The notes beneath the pieces are model-generated. The model searched no databases and was not told the origin of the DNA. It saw nothing but the letters and a program-made list of their open reading frames with translations. From the NCBI GenBank assembly GCA_029204225.1, contig CM055111.1, positions 28,230,340 through 28,294,339 of the forward strand: a stretch of DNA of 64,000 bases, read 5' to 3'. Position numbers and translations under genes: made by a program. Below, piece after piece: positions 1-11,113 of this stretch. The stretch is from Diphasiastrum complanatum. Taxonomy: Eukaryota; Streptophyta; Lycopodiopsida; Lycopodiales; Lycopodiaceae. Each line of letters begins with the position of its first letter. Positions within the stretch are counted from its first letter, which is position 1.

Positions 1-1176
1 GAGGATTAAAGCTATTTCTACCTCAGCCCTTGGGATATCTGTTTGACCTGCAATTCCTTTGCTTATTTCCCCTCAATATTTTTTTTTCTATATATGACTT
101 ACGAGTTTGCAAGCAGAATTATAAAATATATTTTGCAAGATTCAAGAAGTGAGGTTCTCTGGCCATTGGAGCTTTGATTCAGCATTCCAAATTTTCGGTG
201 TGCTTTGTCTAGTACATGATCTTTAATATTAATGATCTGATTACTTTGCTAGTTGATTGTGCAGGACACGAAGTTTTGTTAGGGCTGGAGTATTGAAATC
301 GCTACTTCTAACTAGTGAACAAAGAGATCTTGTTTATCGAATGATTCTATAGCACATGCTCCTATCTTTTCAGAAATTGTTCAATTCTTTTGAAAATGAT
401 CGTCGGTCTTACATCTTCCTCATCTTATCGATAGTTTCTAACATGAAACGTTGAGTTTTTGGCTGATACCAAACTTTGTTATTAAATTAACAAAGGATAT
501 AAATTTTCTTTGATTTGGACTAAGATTACTATATTGTTTCGACTTTTTGTATTATGGAATGGGTCTCAAGCCATTCCTCTAGGTAATGCCCATGGAGGGA
601 GCCGATGTTGAATCCCAGTAGGCGAGCCATTGGCCCTTCCAATGTGGAGGAATGGGCCTTCCAAGGGCCTATTTCACAGTGTTATTGACCTCAAAGTATT
701 AAAAATGGACAATTCACTTGTAGACTTATGTAGGAGAATGGATAGCCTATAGATAGATTGTTCATTATGGAAATTAATCTTATCTCCATTTTTGCATAAT
801 AAGTCACATTGACAACTAATAACTCTTGCTTTCAATCATACAAGAAGGTGTCTAAAGTATTCCAAACAAAACAAAAACTAAGTTCTGATGGCTTATTTTG
901 AAGTGATAAAAGCCAACATTGGAAATGCTCTCAAGTATTTTCTTATTTGCATTCAAGTTTTTAAACATGATATCTTACGATGAATGAATTCTTAAAGTTC
1001 AAGGTGGATATGTGAAGATGAGCAGGCCTTTTAGCATTCTCTTATAAAACAAACATTTGATGCCAATATATGCAATTCTAGAATAGGTAAAACGTGCTGC
1101 TTAACTTAGTGCCATTATGAATAGATGAATGGGTAAGTTTTTAAAAAATATGAGAAATGTTACTCTACATAGAATT

Positions 1177-1178
<2 letters not shown>

Positions 1179-1252
<74 letters not shown>
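1179..1252. repeat. (GA)n microsatellite
   Basis: This is an uninterrupted run of about 36 GA dinucleotides. It is the same dinucleotide class, on the other strand, as the CT runs near 19.0, 22.4 and 35.6 kb, so the genome favours this repeat. The uninterrupted tract suggests it may be length-polymorphic. Confidence 0.95.
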
Positions 1253-1255
<3 letters not shown>

Positions 1256-1955
1256 CTACTTTTGACATACCATTCTTTCTTGATGTTGAATCTTGCTTAT
1301 AGGCACATTAAGATATAAATATTTGTTTTTCCATAGGCTTCAAGAAATAGTTATTAGCTCACACTTGTCTCAAAATTTGTCACCAAGATTCTACCCTCAA
1401 TGCATGCAAGTTTGGATCTAGACTGTGAACAACGGTGTCTTGTTCTTATAGTTTTATCTGATATCAAATTTTCTAATGCTTGAATGAATATGCCACTTGG
1501 TGAGCCAACTAGTTACTCCCTATAAAAAAATGTTAAAGCACAACCTTTTGATTCTAAACAATTTGAAATAAAGGGTTTTGTTTTTTGATACGCCATGTGG
1601 CATGGCAAGTCCAACGAGTTGCTCAACACTTAAAAAACTTGAAATCTATTTCTATTTGCTAGCAAACTAGGCAACATGAAATGAAGTAGCTCTTTTGATG
1701 CCATATGCAAATTACGAGAATGTTGATAGTTGGTAGAGTAAGTAGTGATTGGCACTAGTATTGATTGAGAATATAATAAATTTGCTTTTGCAAATTGGAT
1801 TGAGTATCAATGATAAATCATGTTTTCACCATCTAGAGTTTTTGTATAGTGATAATGTGTACAATTGCTTAGTCATTTGGATCTCAATGTGTCAAGTGAA
1901 CACATTTCATCTTTTTGACTACAAACTTGCATCTACTGGAGCAGAGTAGGGGCCG

Positions 1956-2223
1956 CCTTCGACAACAACCCATTAGTGGAGGACTCAAGAGTGTTGCATC
2001 GCATTTCTCCTTACCTTTGTTATTGTTTGCAGCATGCAACTATAATAATGATGACCAACAATCAGTACGTTTTACATCTACCTCTCGTTATTCAATACAA
2101 CTCCCATATCATTTGTATGTCATGCTATTAGTTTTGAAAGACAATGAAATCATTCTCAACATTAAGTCATTTGTTTGTGTCTCTTTTGTTTGAACTCCTC
2201 CTCCTTCGACAACAACCCATTAG
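1956..2223. repeat. Segment flanked by 21-bp direct repeats
   Basis: An identical 21-base sequence beginning CCTTCGACAACAACC lies at 1956-1976 and 2203-2223. It could be a long target-site duplication around a roughly 226-bp insert, or the relic of a local duplication. No poly(A) tail precedes the right copy, which argues against a simple SINE or LINE. Confidence 0.6.
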
Positions 2224-2333
2224 GGGCATCTTTATAGTTTTAAATATTTATTTATTGCAAGTCTAAAATCATCATCATTGATTTCTTGGAAAATGTCAAG
2301 CTTCAAAGAAATTTAGTAAACAAGAAAGGATCC

Positions 2334-3013
2334 TCACATATTTTTTAAACTACGATGAAAATATTTTACCTTGTAGAAAAGTGCCCTCCCTAAAATTCAT
2401 GTATCCAATTAGCCATATAGGTCCACAATAAAAAAAATTGCACTAGAATCAATATTTGTTATCGTCAATAAATAAAAAAATATTCCAAAGAAAGACCCCA
2501 AATAGCTTTCAAAGAACATCTCACAATTGTAGTGGATAAGTTTAAGTATAATTTGAGCTCATCCTTTACATTTGGTAAGGTGAGACATAACTTTGAAAAT
2601 TACTCAAACCACCATAAAGTTTGCTAGAAAATTAGTTTTCCTTGACAAACAGTATTTTAGACTGCTCAATGCCCACATACTTTTTAAACTACAATGAAAA
2701 TATTTTACTTTGTAGAAAAGTGCCCTCCCTAAAATTTATGTATCCAATTAGCCATATAGGTTCACAATAAAAAAATTTACAATAGAATCAAGATTTGTTA
2801 TCGTCAATAAAACAGAAATATTCCAAAGAAAGATGCCCAAATAGCTTTCGAAGAACATCTCACAATTGTAGTGGATAAGTTTGAGTATAATTTGAGCTCA
2901 TCATTTACATCTGGTAAGGTGAGACATAACTTTGAAAATTACTCAGACCATTATAAAGGTTGCTAGAAAATTAGTTTTCCTTTACAAACAATATTTTAGA
3001 TTGCTCAATGCTT
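2334..3013. repeat. Tandem duplication, 2 x about 340 bp
   Basis: Unit 1 (2334-2673) and unit 2 (2674-3013) align along their whole length with scattered substitutions and small indels. Both start near CACATA followed by a TTTTTTAAACTAC-like stretch and end near TTGCTCAATGC. Neither encodes a protein. The pair ends less than 80 bp before the splice acceptor of the first readable SDR exon. Confidence 0.85.
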
Positions 3014-3089
3014 AGCTAAATAATATGAACCAATAGTATGTTGCAGACATCCCACACCTATCCTGTTAACATGTGTGTTTATATTGTAG

Positions 3090-3351
3090 ATGGTGGTCAA
3101 ATGAAACTATTGCAGTTGTCACTGGAGGCAATAAAGGAATTGGCTTAGAAATTGTAAGCCAACTTGCAAAGAATGGAGTTACTACAATCTTGACAGCAAG
3201 AAATGTAGATCGAGGCCAATTGGCAGTGGATCAGTTGAGAGCCAAAGGCTTGCCCAATGTTGCATTTCATCAACTTGATGTGACAGACTCAAAGTCAATA
3301 GAAAATCTGGCTGTTTGGATCAAACAACAACACGGTGGCCTAGATATACTG
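3090..3351 (+). CDS. Short-chain dehydrogenase/reductase, first readable exon
   Basis: This exon carries the N-terminal half of the Rossmann fold of a plant classical SDR, similar to menthone/salutaridine/carbonyl reductase-like enzymes that reduce carbonyls with NADPH. The cofactor motif TGGNKGIG (TGxxxGxG) is at 3121-3144, followed by the LTARN strand-end and HQLDVTD, the acidic adenine-pocket segment. It is bounded by a pyrimidine-rich acceptor (TTGTAG, 3084-3089) and a GTACCT donor at 3352. It joins exon 2 in phase 0, giving LDIL then INNAG. The exon opens with one base completing a split codon, so an upstream exon with the start Met is expected. An alternative is an unspliced start at 3073. 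A tryptophan pair just before the nucleotide fold is, from memory, typical of one plant SDR subgroup. Substrate is unknown. Confidence 0.88.
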
Positions 3352-5076
3352 GTACCTTTAGTTATATTGCATGTTGTTTATCTGATGACTAATTTTTGTG
3401 CAATTTTTTTTTGTTTGGTATGATCAATAAGAAAACAAAGACCTCAAATGGGTTCCTCAAGAATTTAAATAACATAAATTAGTATAGGACAAGTCCCCAA
3501 TAGTTTCATTAGATTGTAGACTTTCTCTAGCCTAAAGATTGGTGTACAATGTTTTGGATGTTTACAATATTATAGGCTTTAGCTAAAGGGTGGAAGTGAG
3601 GTCTCATTACTCATTTATGGCATAAAGTACTGATAAATGAATAATACAAAGTTCTATACCCACAATGACTAGAAAAGGGTCTTCTAGAGGCCATTTCGTT
3701 GGGATTCAACAAAAATTTATGTTACACGTCATTTTTTGTGTACCCAAGGCTAATTAGAAAGCTCTACTGAGCTCTAGGAAAGGAAAGATCTTTGCCAACT
3801 TGAGGATGTGTTCCAAATCATTTTTGAATTCTCTCCCTAACAAGCTTATCATGACTTCTCAATAACCCCTCCCATGAGCAAAGGTCATTGGAAAGATGAA
3901 TAGCCTATGTATGACTTTGGGAAAAACATTAGTTGCACAATTCTAACAATGCACTGATGAAACGTTTAGACACGTTTAGTATGGTGAGCTAATTTACAAT
4001 ATATATCACCAATATTCCAAGTTTTATCATGGGACCATAAAATCTTGTGAATTTAGTAGTGATGGATTTTTATAGTATGGTTGGAAAAACTAATGTTTTT
4101 GACCAAGCTATTCCATTATGGAGAAAAAATTTAATCAATCTAAAAAAAACCAGGGAAAATTTGTGTCCTTGAAGCCCACGAACCAGAATTTACATACTTG
4201 TACACATCAAATCTACCTTGCTGCACAAATCTTGATAGGTAAAATTCCAAGAATCTAGAAGGTATTTTATCATAGTAAACTGCTAGGGAAAAAGAAATGG
4301 AGGATTGTAATCCAATTTCCATCGGTGTCATACGTTGCGCCAAATCATGCAAGCATGCAAAAAAAAACACGATAGAGTTGTAGAAGCGAAAAGAGCATAT
4401 AGTCAAACAAATCAGTAAGAGAGCCAGACAGAAATATAAAGAGCGAAGCATGCATATGACATTTTTGTTTGCAAAAAAAGAGATGATAATTGATTTAGAT
4501 TGAGATATGAAAACAACTCGGTGAATGTTTTGACAATTGCAGGGCGAAATCGCATGCTCATGAAGCTAATTATGTTTTGTAACAACTATGAGCTTATTTC
4601 TAACAATCAGTTTAATAGAAGAAGTTGATGCATGGAAGCATCTATAGTGTGTCTATCTTTGAATTGAATTACAATTTTCTTCTTTATCATCACTTATACA
4701 ATTCACACATGTGCAGATATATGTACAAAAATGGCATGGACTCTTGCGCCATTTGAAATAGATCATGGTTGTTGTCATTGTCTTGCATAGTACTAGAAGT
4801 GGGCAAGTGGTGTGAGCGTGAAAAGGCTTCGACTGTTGAGAGTTGATCATGATGCTACCAATAGTCAATAGAGTAGAGACAATCTTCTTGAAAGTCCGAT
4901 GATGGTCCGCAACAATAGTCGATTGAGTCGGCCTCTCTCAATAGTTGGATTGCCACTGATGTTTGTCTCTGTTAGAGCATTTCTACAGACCGTGTGACAA
5001 TGTGTGTAAAACTATAGAAATGTAAAAGGAACTAGATTAATATGGGATTTAGGAAAGTAGAGGAATAAATCCAACA
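3352..5076. other. SDR intron 1, left part, and presumed Copia LTR
   Basis: This is non-coding and AT-rich. Only the right part, ending CCAACA at 5071-5076, can be interpreted: on the - strand it begins TGTTGG directly after a polypurine run, so it is probably the start of the 3' LTR of the Copia remnant at 5077-5794. I could not find the other LTR boundary. The rest (3352 to about 4600) shows nothing I can name. Confidence 0.45.
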
Positions 5077-5794
5077 CCCCCTTTTTAATTTGAATCCATA
5101 AATGCTCTGATTTTTAGACTAAGTGATGCAAAAAATTTGTTGTGTGCATCAATGCTTAGTGCCTTGGTAAACACATCTGATGTCATGTCTTACATTCGAT
5201 AGTACGTCAATCTTACCTCTCTATCAAAAACCTTACTCCTGACATGGTGATATTGAATCTCAATGGCTAAATCTAGGTTTGGCCAATAAGTCAATAGCAC
5301 TCTGATTATCAGAAAATATAATTGTCGAAGGGTACTCATTCAGACTAATCTGAGTGTGGCCCTTTAACAATCGCGGGTCTGGATCCATTGATGAGTGAGT
5401 TTTCTTCAATTGATCAGATTATGTCTGATAAGGGTATTATGAAGATACATTTGTTGAGTGATGTAAATCAAATGTCTTGCTCTGTCTCAATGGATTTGAA
5501 TTACTAGACAATAGTGAGCCTCGTCTAGATCGGTCATGTCAAATTCGAAAGATAGCATATTTTTAGCATCATTCACGTGATCGATAATTTGTTGTTGAAA
5601 AGCAATGTGTCGTCGACATACAAGTTGATAATAATAAAGAGATTATACACTGCCAAGCTCTCATAAGCTATAAAGTGCTTTATTGAGTTTATAAACATGA
5701 TCATTCTTACTATCGAGAACGTATCCCTCATTGCACCATGTAGATGTCTTCTTCTATGACTCCATTTGCTACAGCCATATTCAATTAAGGACAT
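5077..5794 (-). pseudogene. Ty1/copia pol remnant (RT and RNase H pieces)
   Basis: Read on the - strand, 5570-5660 encodes a reverse-transcriptase core with YVDD (LYVDDTLLFNN). Lower down, 5220-5330 encodes a Copia RNase H segment (IIFSDNQSAIDLLAKPRFSH). A second frame continues with a DVFTKALSIDAHNKFF tail and a stop, then the polypurine tract AAAAAGGGGG at the LTR start. Sequence between RT and RNase H is deleted, and frameshifts and stops are present. This is the 3' end of a dead Copia element inside SDR intron 1. Confidence 0.8.
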
Positions 5795-5935
5795 GGAATA
5801 GTCCTAATATGGTAGGTCGGCGCTCTTGTGTTCGAGATTAATTCCACATCGAGGCCTGTTGGTGATTAATGACCTTGAGAGGACCCAAACACTCTAATCT
5901 AGACATATGGAGTAGTGCATGTACATGTGACAGTT

Positions 5936-7165
5936 ATAAGCTGGAGGAATGCATGAAGAGCTGTGATCTATATATAGTTGACCTTCATGGGGATTGCATG
6001 TGGTCATGCACATGATCCTACTCTCTATATATTGAGGTAGAGATTATCTCATCGACGACTTTGGTCTAGGTTACCAATTGAGCTCTTCTCCTCTTGTTAT
6101 CACATGGCATGGCTTGGGGGCTAGATCCAGGCGGACTCTTCAGGAGGGATCTAAGTTTGGTTGGGTGATTTTCATCACTTGGAAAGCTACAAACCATGGT
6201 AGACTTTCAAAAAACTCGGTTTATGGAAATTCAACATGCAATAGTCCTCAGAGAAACCATGCAAATGCATGAAAACTTATTTTCCAAGGCACATCCAAAA
6301 AATGAGGCCTCATTCATGCATGAGCCACCCAAAGCCCTAACCAAAGGGTTTCAAATGAAGAGCTGGAAAAAAGTTAAAGGCATACAAATTGGATCTTCCC
6401 TAGTTACTCGTTCTGAGGATAGGAATAGTTTAAGGGGGGAAGAATGTTACGTCTATATCCAATATGTGGGCTTCGAAGTAATTCTTGACATGGATAGCAA
6501 GTCACTCCAAGTGTATATGGTTATTGGTTATGCCTCGTCATTCTGAGCTTGGCTTGTAAAGTAATTAATAATCATATGAAGGCCCAGACCTATAATTGGA
6601 CATAGGAGCACTTGCATGGTGTCTGACTGTTATAATGGAAGAATAGGAGGTCAATAGCTAATATAGGCTGCATGGGAATCCTAAGAAGAATATTCTCTCT
6701 TTGGAGAGAGAATACTTACCATGGAAACTCGCCCATCTCCCTATTGGAAATTCAATTTCTTCAGCCAGAATTCCTCCCCTCTCACCATGGCTTGGGGGCT
6801 AGATCTAGGAGGAAACTCTAGGAGGGGTCTAGGATTGGATGGGTGGTTTTGCTCCATAGGTGTCCTTTTGATTGTTTTGCAACAAGATCTAGTCATATCT
6901 TCATGCATTCATAGGCTGGAGGAATGCATGAAGACTTGTGATCTATATATAGTTGACCTGCATGGGGATTGCATGTGGTCATGCACAGGATCGTACTCTC
7001 TATATATTGAGGTAGAGAAAGAGAGAGAGAGATTATCTCGTCGATGAATTTGCTCTAGGTTACCAGTTGAGCTCTTCTCCTCTTGCTATCACATGGCATG
7101 GCTTGGGGGCTAGATCCAGGAGGACTCTGGGATCTAGGTTTGGTTGGGTGGTTTTTCTCCATTGT
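5936..7165 (+). mobile_element. Internally deleted LTR element, two partial LTR copies
   Basis: A stretch of about 235 bp at 5936-6170 recurs at 6911-7160, both containing GGCATGGCTTGGGGGCTAG, with a third partial copy at 6785-6865. The right copy belongs to a longer block that begins TGTTACG at 6445, directly after a purine-rich tract (AAGGGGGGAAGAA). That is the usual arrangement of a polypurine tract and 3' LTR start. Between the copies, about 6190-6444 reads as a short peptide ending GEECY, perhaps a pol C-terminal end. I read this as an LTR element that lost most of its interior. The lineage is unclear and no TSD was found. Confidence 0.5.
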
Positions 7166-7619
7166 CTCTCTTGTGTTTTCCTATCCTCATCTTAGGGGTT
7201 TTCCCTAGTGGTCTTTACACCATTCAAATAACTTGTTTGTACATTGATGTACTTCGAGGTTGACCACAATAGCATACGATAGGAGGGCTCAGATCAAGAA
7301 ATGCCAGCTATTATGTGTTGGGCTATATCTATAGGAGTCTAGGATTGGAACTGGTGTTGGAACCAATTTGGTTCAAGTTCTCATTTGGTGAAATTAGGGA
7401 GAAGCCCAGAAAAAATCACTTGGAGTCCTATATCTCAGTATGATCAGAGACTAGGATCCCCTAAGGGGTGACCCAAAGATGGACTTGCGTTGGCAAGATG
7501 AAAATTTTAGGCCTCAAAAGCCTTACAGGAGTTGAACTAAAAACTAGAATATTGCAAGACTCAAAGTCAATGCTAGGAGGCTGGATCAAGTGCCAAATGA
7601 TTGCCAAACTGAAAATCTT

Positions 7620-8435
7620 TGTTGGGGGTACTCCCGACGAAGTGTAAATAAATAAAATCGTCCAATAAATGTGTTGTGAGGGCATGGCATCCTGCGCGTA
7701 TAAGCCCATGGCCCAATGAGCAAGCAAGCTAAGTTGTAATTAAAATTTTAGGCTTGGGACTTTTGTAAATAAAATAAAACTTGAGGCCCAAAGTCAATTT
7801 TAAACTTAGAGATTACTTTTCTAGAATTGGGTCCAGTTTGGGACTCACATGAATCTTGTGAATTTCAATGTACTTTTTGTGGACCCTTGGATCAAGTTGG
7901 GTCCAAGATGAATGGATAGGATCAATCTAAATATTAGCCAATAGGATTTTGGGGCAAGGGCCTTCCCCATTTTATAAAAAGGCACCATTTGTACTCTATT
8001 TTCATGCTTAATGAGAAGGAGGAAACTCTACCAATTTGGAGAACTAAGCATCCTCATTTGCTAAGCACTCAGGCTAATGCTTTTTGTTGTGTGTTTCTAA
8101 TTATTTCCATTTCTATATTGTTGTTTTAATTATTATGGCTTCTCCATTAGCATGCATCTTGAGCTTTTGAGCTAACCTCCCCCTCAACTCTATCTCTCTC
8201 TTTCTCACTTCTCCTTCGTTCTCTTCTATTCTACCCTTCCCTTTCACCAACAATCAAGATGAAGCTAGTTTAGGGAAGTAGAGTCAGTGCGAGTAGTGTT
8301 AGTGGAGGTAGAGTTAGATGAAAAGTAGAGAACTAACTAAAAGTAGCATCTATGCATAGTTAGGTGCCTATCCAGTGAACTAACCCTTGTTGACAGGTGG
8401 GAGGGTTATTACAACGTCGGATCGAAGACCCTATA
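7620..8435 (+). repeat. Element A 5' LTR
   Basis: It starts TGTTGGGGG and ends CCCTATA; the 3' copy ends CCCTACA, so the terminal CA is mutated here. It matches 18018-18834 almost base for base. It is the reference for the family, whose other LTRs lie at 39372, 39878, 42603, 48309 and 52729. Confidence 0.95.
7935..7981 (+). promoter_or_regulatory. LTR promoter: CCAAT box and TATA box
   Basis: TTAGCCAATAGGA (about 7935-7947) is followed about 30 bp later by TTATAAAAAGGC (7972-7983). This is the spacing of a CCAAT/TATA RNA polymerase II promoter, placing the start of R near 8005. The TATA block is conserved in the LTRs at 18.0, 39.9, 42.6, 48.3 and 52.7 kb, with small changes. Confidence 0.65.
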
Positions 8436-8436
8436 G

Positions 8437-8454
8437 TGGCGCCATTGCCGGGGA
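8437..8454 (+). promoter_or_regulatory. Element A primer-binding site (tRNA-Asp type)
   Basis: TGGCGCCATTGCCGGGGA lies one base after the 5' LTR. Apart from one mismatch (ATTG for GTTG) it is complementary to the 3' end of plant tRNA-Asp(GTC) as I recall it (CCCCGGCAACGGCGCCA). Related sites are at 40670 (decayed) and 43428. Confidence 0.8.
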
Positions 8455-9487
8455 TAGGTTTCCACTAACTAGTATAGTTGCATTCTAGCTAATTCTTGCT
8501 TTTTAGAGTAGTTTTAGGTAGATTTTTGGGAGTTTAGAGTTAGTTTTCTACATAGAAGTTTACAAGAGTTAGTTCCAAGCAGATTGCAAAAATCAAAGAA
8601 AAATCATAAAAATTTCAAAAAACCCTTGAAAAAATCCAAAGAAAATGCAAATCTTCACCGGAACTCTTGCAGAGCCCTCTGAAGTTCTATCTCAGTGAGA
8701 CCAGGACACAGAGAAACTTGCGAGAGTTAGTTTGATGTCTGAGTGCCTGTGTGAGAGTTCCTAGTGAAAAAAAGATGGGAAAGTACATAGAACCCTCGCA
8801 AACACCAAAATTTTCAATTCCAGTGGGCAAGAACTCTCGCAGAGGATTCTGAAGTTCCATCTCAGTGAGACCAGGACACAGAAGAGTCTGCGAGAGTTAG
8901 TTTGATTCCAATGAGCAGAAAATTGGATTTAAGTGCTAAAAAATCACTAAGAAGTGAAGATTCATCAAATCCTTCCAGTAAGAACTCTCGTAGACCACCT
9001 CAATCGATTCAGAATGTCAATTTCCATCAGTAAAGGAGCCTGCGAGAGTTAGTATAGAGATTTGGTGAAGATCAAGCCAAAATAGTGGTTCTGACCCTCG
9101 CATACAGTAAAATTTTCACTTAATGCGAGAGTTAACTCTCGTAGAGATTCCCATGGTGAGATCTGGCCTAGATTCAGCTATTGTGATCCTTGAGAGAGTA
9201 ACTTCCCAAGGATCTGAGAGATATCAAGTTTTTTATCTACAAAAAAAACTAAAGAACCCTCGCACAAGAGAACCCTTGCAGACTAAATCAGTGAAAAGAT
9301 CTACATCAGATCCAGCTATTGTCAAAATCTCAGGTCAATCAGTGCAAGGAGTAAAACGTTATCAAGGAAAAACCACCGTACAAGGCCTAAATTTCACTTC
9401 CGGCTGATCAGATTGATCAGATACTTAAGATCTAGACTGCATCCCAATGTACAAGCAAGATCCAACTACTTTGGAACCCACCATCAG
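8455..9487 (+). other. Element A leader with alternating inverted decamers
   Basis: This is a leader of about 1 kb between the primer site and the gag ATG. It repeatedly carries variants of AACTCTCGCA and of its reverse complement TGCGAGAGTT (near 8661, 8718, 8830, 8890, 8982, 9050, 9123 and 9262). One short frame (9123-9407) opens at such a motif but is not conserved in other copies. Homologous leaders precede gag at about 41.0-41.9 kb and 43.7-44.7 kb. Confidence 0.75.
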
Positions 9488-11113
9488 ATGAATCTGAGAT
9501 CTGGACGATCAGTAGCAAGAAGGATAGCAAATCAAGCACCACACCTTCCCATATTAGCAACTGCGCAACAAGAGGCAGAGCCGGAACCAACACCAATGGA
9601 ACCAATGGGCCAACTCGTACCTATCACTCCCTTGCAAGCAGTCTGGAGAGCACCACGGATGGAAATACCAAAATACGATGGATCATCAGATCTCATCCGA
9701 TTCCTCCAGATCTAAGAGCAAGCTTGTGAAATCTACGGCGAATGGACACCTGCGGAAAAAGCTGATGTTGTTACTCATGTCCTTATTGGCAGTGGCTCAG
9801 GATTGGGTTTTCAACCTGTCAGAGAAAAAAAAATTTACCTGGGAAGTGGTAAAAGCTGATGCTCCATCAAATGCATCTGCTCTATCCACAGAACTGTTGT
9901 TGGATCAAATGACTAAATTACACAAACAGCAGATGGAGCAACTTACGGTGCTGTTTGATCAGAAACTGAAAGCCTCACAAGGAGTTGTAGCAGCAATGTC
10001 ACATCAACCGGAACCAAACCAGCTACAGTATCCACGACGGGAGAATGTATGGTGTTCAATGTGCACGCAAAACCATACAGCAAACAAGTGTCTAGTCCTA
10101 AAGCAAAATCTGAGACTGACACATAGATTTTGCCATCTGTGCAATGCAACATCGCAGATACAGCATTTTGTCCGTTTAACCCCCGGATTGTTCAACAGAG
10201 TGAAGTCCTTATCAGACTTCTTATCCATATCATCAAGGGGCACCAAACGTGGCACCGAGGTACGGCGCACCGAATCAGCAACAGCGTATGGCCTTACTTG
10301 CACCACCTGGGCCAGTCAATCAACAAGTGGCCCATGTAAACCTGACAGCAGTGAAACCAAAGATGCAAGTACCACCTCAACTTGAGCAGCAACAATGGTA
10401 TGGACCGGACAAACCATGTATGGATCCTGCCATAAATGAATATGTTGCATCCTATGCAGCACAAACTCAACGTCAAGGCGGGAGGAACTACGACTGCTAC
10501 AGATGTGGTGAAGGACACAGAATTGCATAATGTCCTTACAAAGGACAATATACATCCTTTTGTCGAGGATGTGGTTATGGACACTACTACAAGAATTGTT
10601 CATTGAGACTTGGAACCAGTGCATCGCTAAACTTCATTGCAATACAACAACCAGCAATTCCAGCGGGGATGCCACCAGAAGGACAACAACTCCATGCTCC
10701 TGTGTTACCTGTTACGCAAGCACAAAAGAGGAAGGAAGTGGCTCCCTCACCAGCACCATCAGTCACTGATGACCAGCTCTCAACTTCAACACCATATCCT
10801 AATGTGAGGAAAGAAAGAAGACAGTATCAGAAATACGACACTGGGTACAGAGAGCCCAAGTAGAGGAAAAAGAGCAAGAAAGAGACAATCCTACAGAACC
10901 TCCAACTGACGGCGAATGGGAACCGCAAGCGGGCTCAACATTGCACACTGATCAAAATGATCAGTTGCATCGTCATGAACCACCTTTTCACATGGTGGAT
11001 CCCGAGGAACCACGCACTGAAAGGCTCACAATCTTATTGGCAAGCTGTGCTAGTTTACCTTTAGGGAAATTACTGCGGATTGCACCACAAGCTAAAAGCT
11101 TTTTGGCTGAATG
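9488..11113 (+). pseudogene. Element A gag (degraded), with three short zinc knuckles
   Basis: The start ATG (MNLRSGRS) is the same as in the copies at 41942 and 44729. An N-terminal linker and the segment MEIPKYDGSSDLIRFLQ lead into the Retrotrans_gag domain. The core after KKFTWEVVKA is deleted and rejoined to a Ser-rich linker and a helical KLHKQQMEQL stretch. Three Cys-His motifs follow, at about 10053-10091, 10495-10533 and 10561-10599, each spaced CX2CX3HX4C. The last stretch (TERLTILLASCASLPLGKLL...) is the spacer before protease, and protease itself is missing. Frameshifts near 9715, 9860 and 10400 and a stop in knuckle 2 make it non-functional. It would encode the structural protein of cytoplasmic particles. 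Confidence 0.8.

Larger units (their letters stand above)
1..2333. other. Non-coding DNA upstream of the SDR exons
   Basis: I find no convincing gene here. Reading frames are short, AT-rich and resemble no family I know. A 5' exon and promoter of the SDR gene may lie in this stretch or beyond the window edge, because the first readable SDR exon starts after a splice acceptor at 3088-3089. A small GC-richer patch near 550-670 has short inverted repeats (GGAATGG with CCATTCC) but no recognisable transposon ends. Confidence 0.6.

Noticed and set aside
4140-4451. - strand frame of 103 codons with a hydrophobic, signal-peptide-like start, inside SDR intron 1
   Set aside because: No recognisable domain, AT-rich, no splice or promoter support; a chance frame with Leu/Phe from T-rich DNA.
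8437-8454. tRNA gene remnant at the TGGCGCC sites
   Set aside because: Only the 18 bases complementary to a tRNA 3' end are present, directly after LTRs; these are primer-binding sites.
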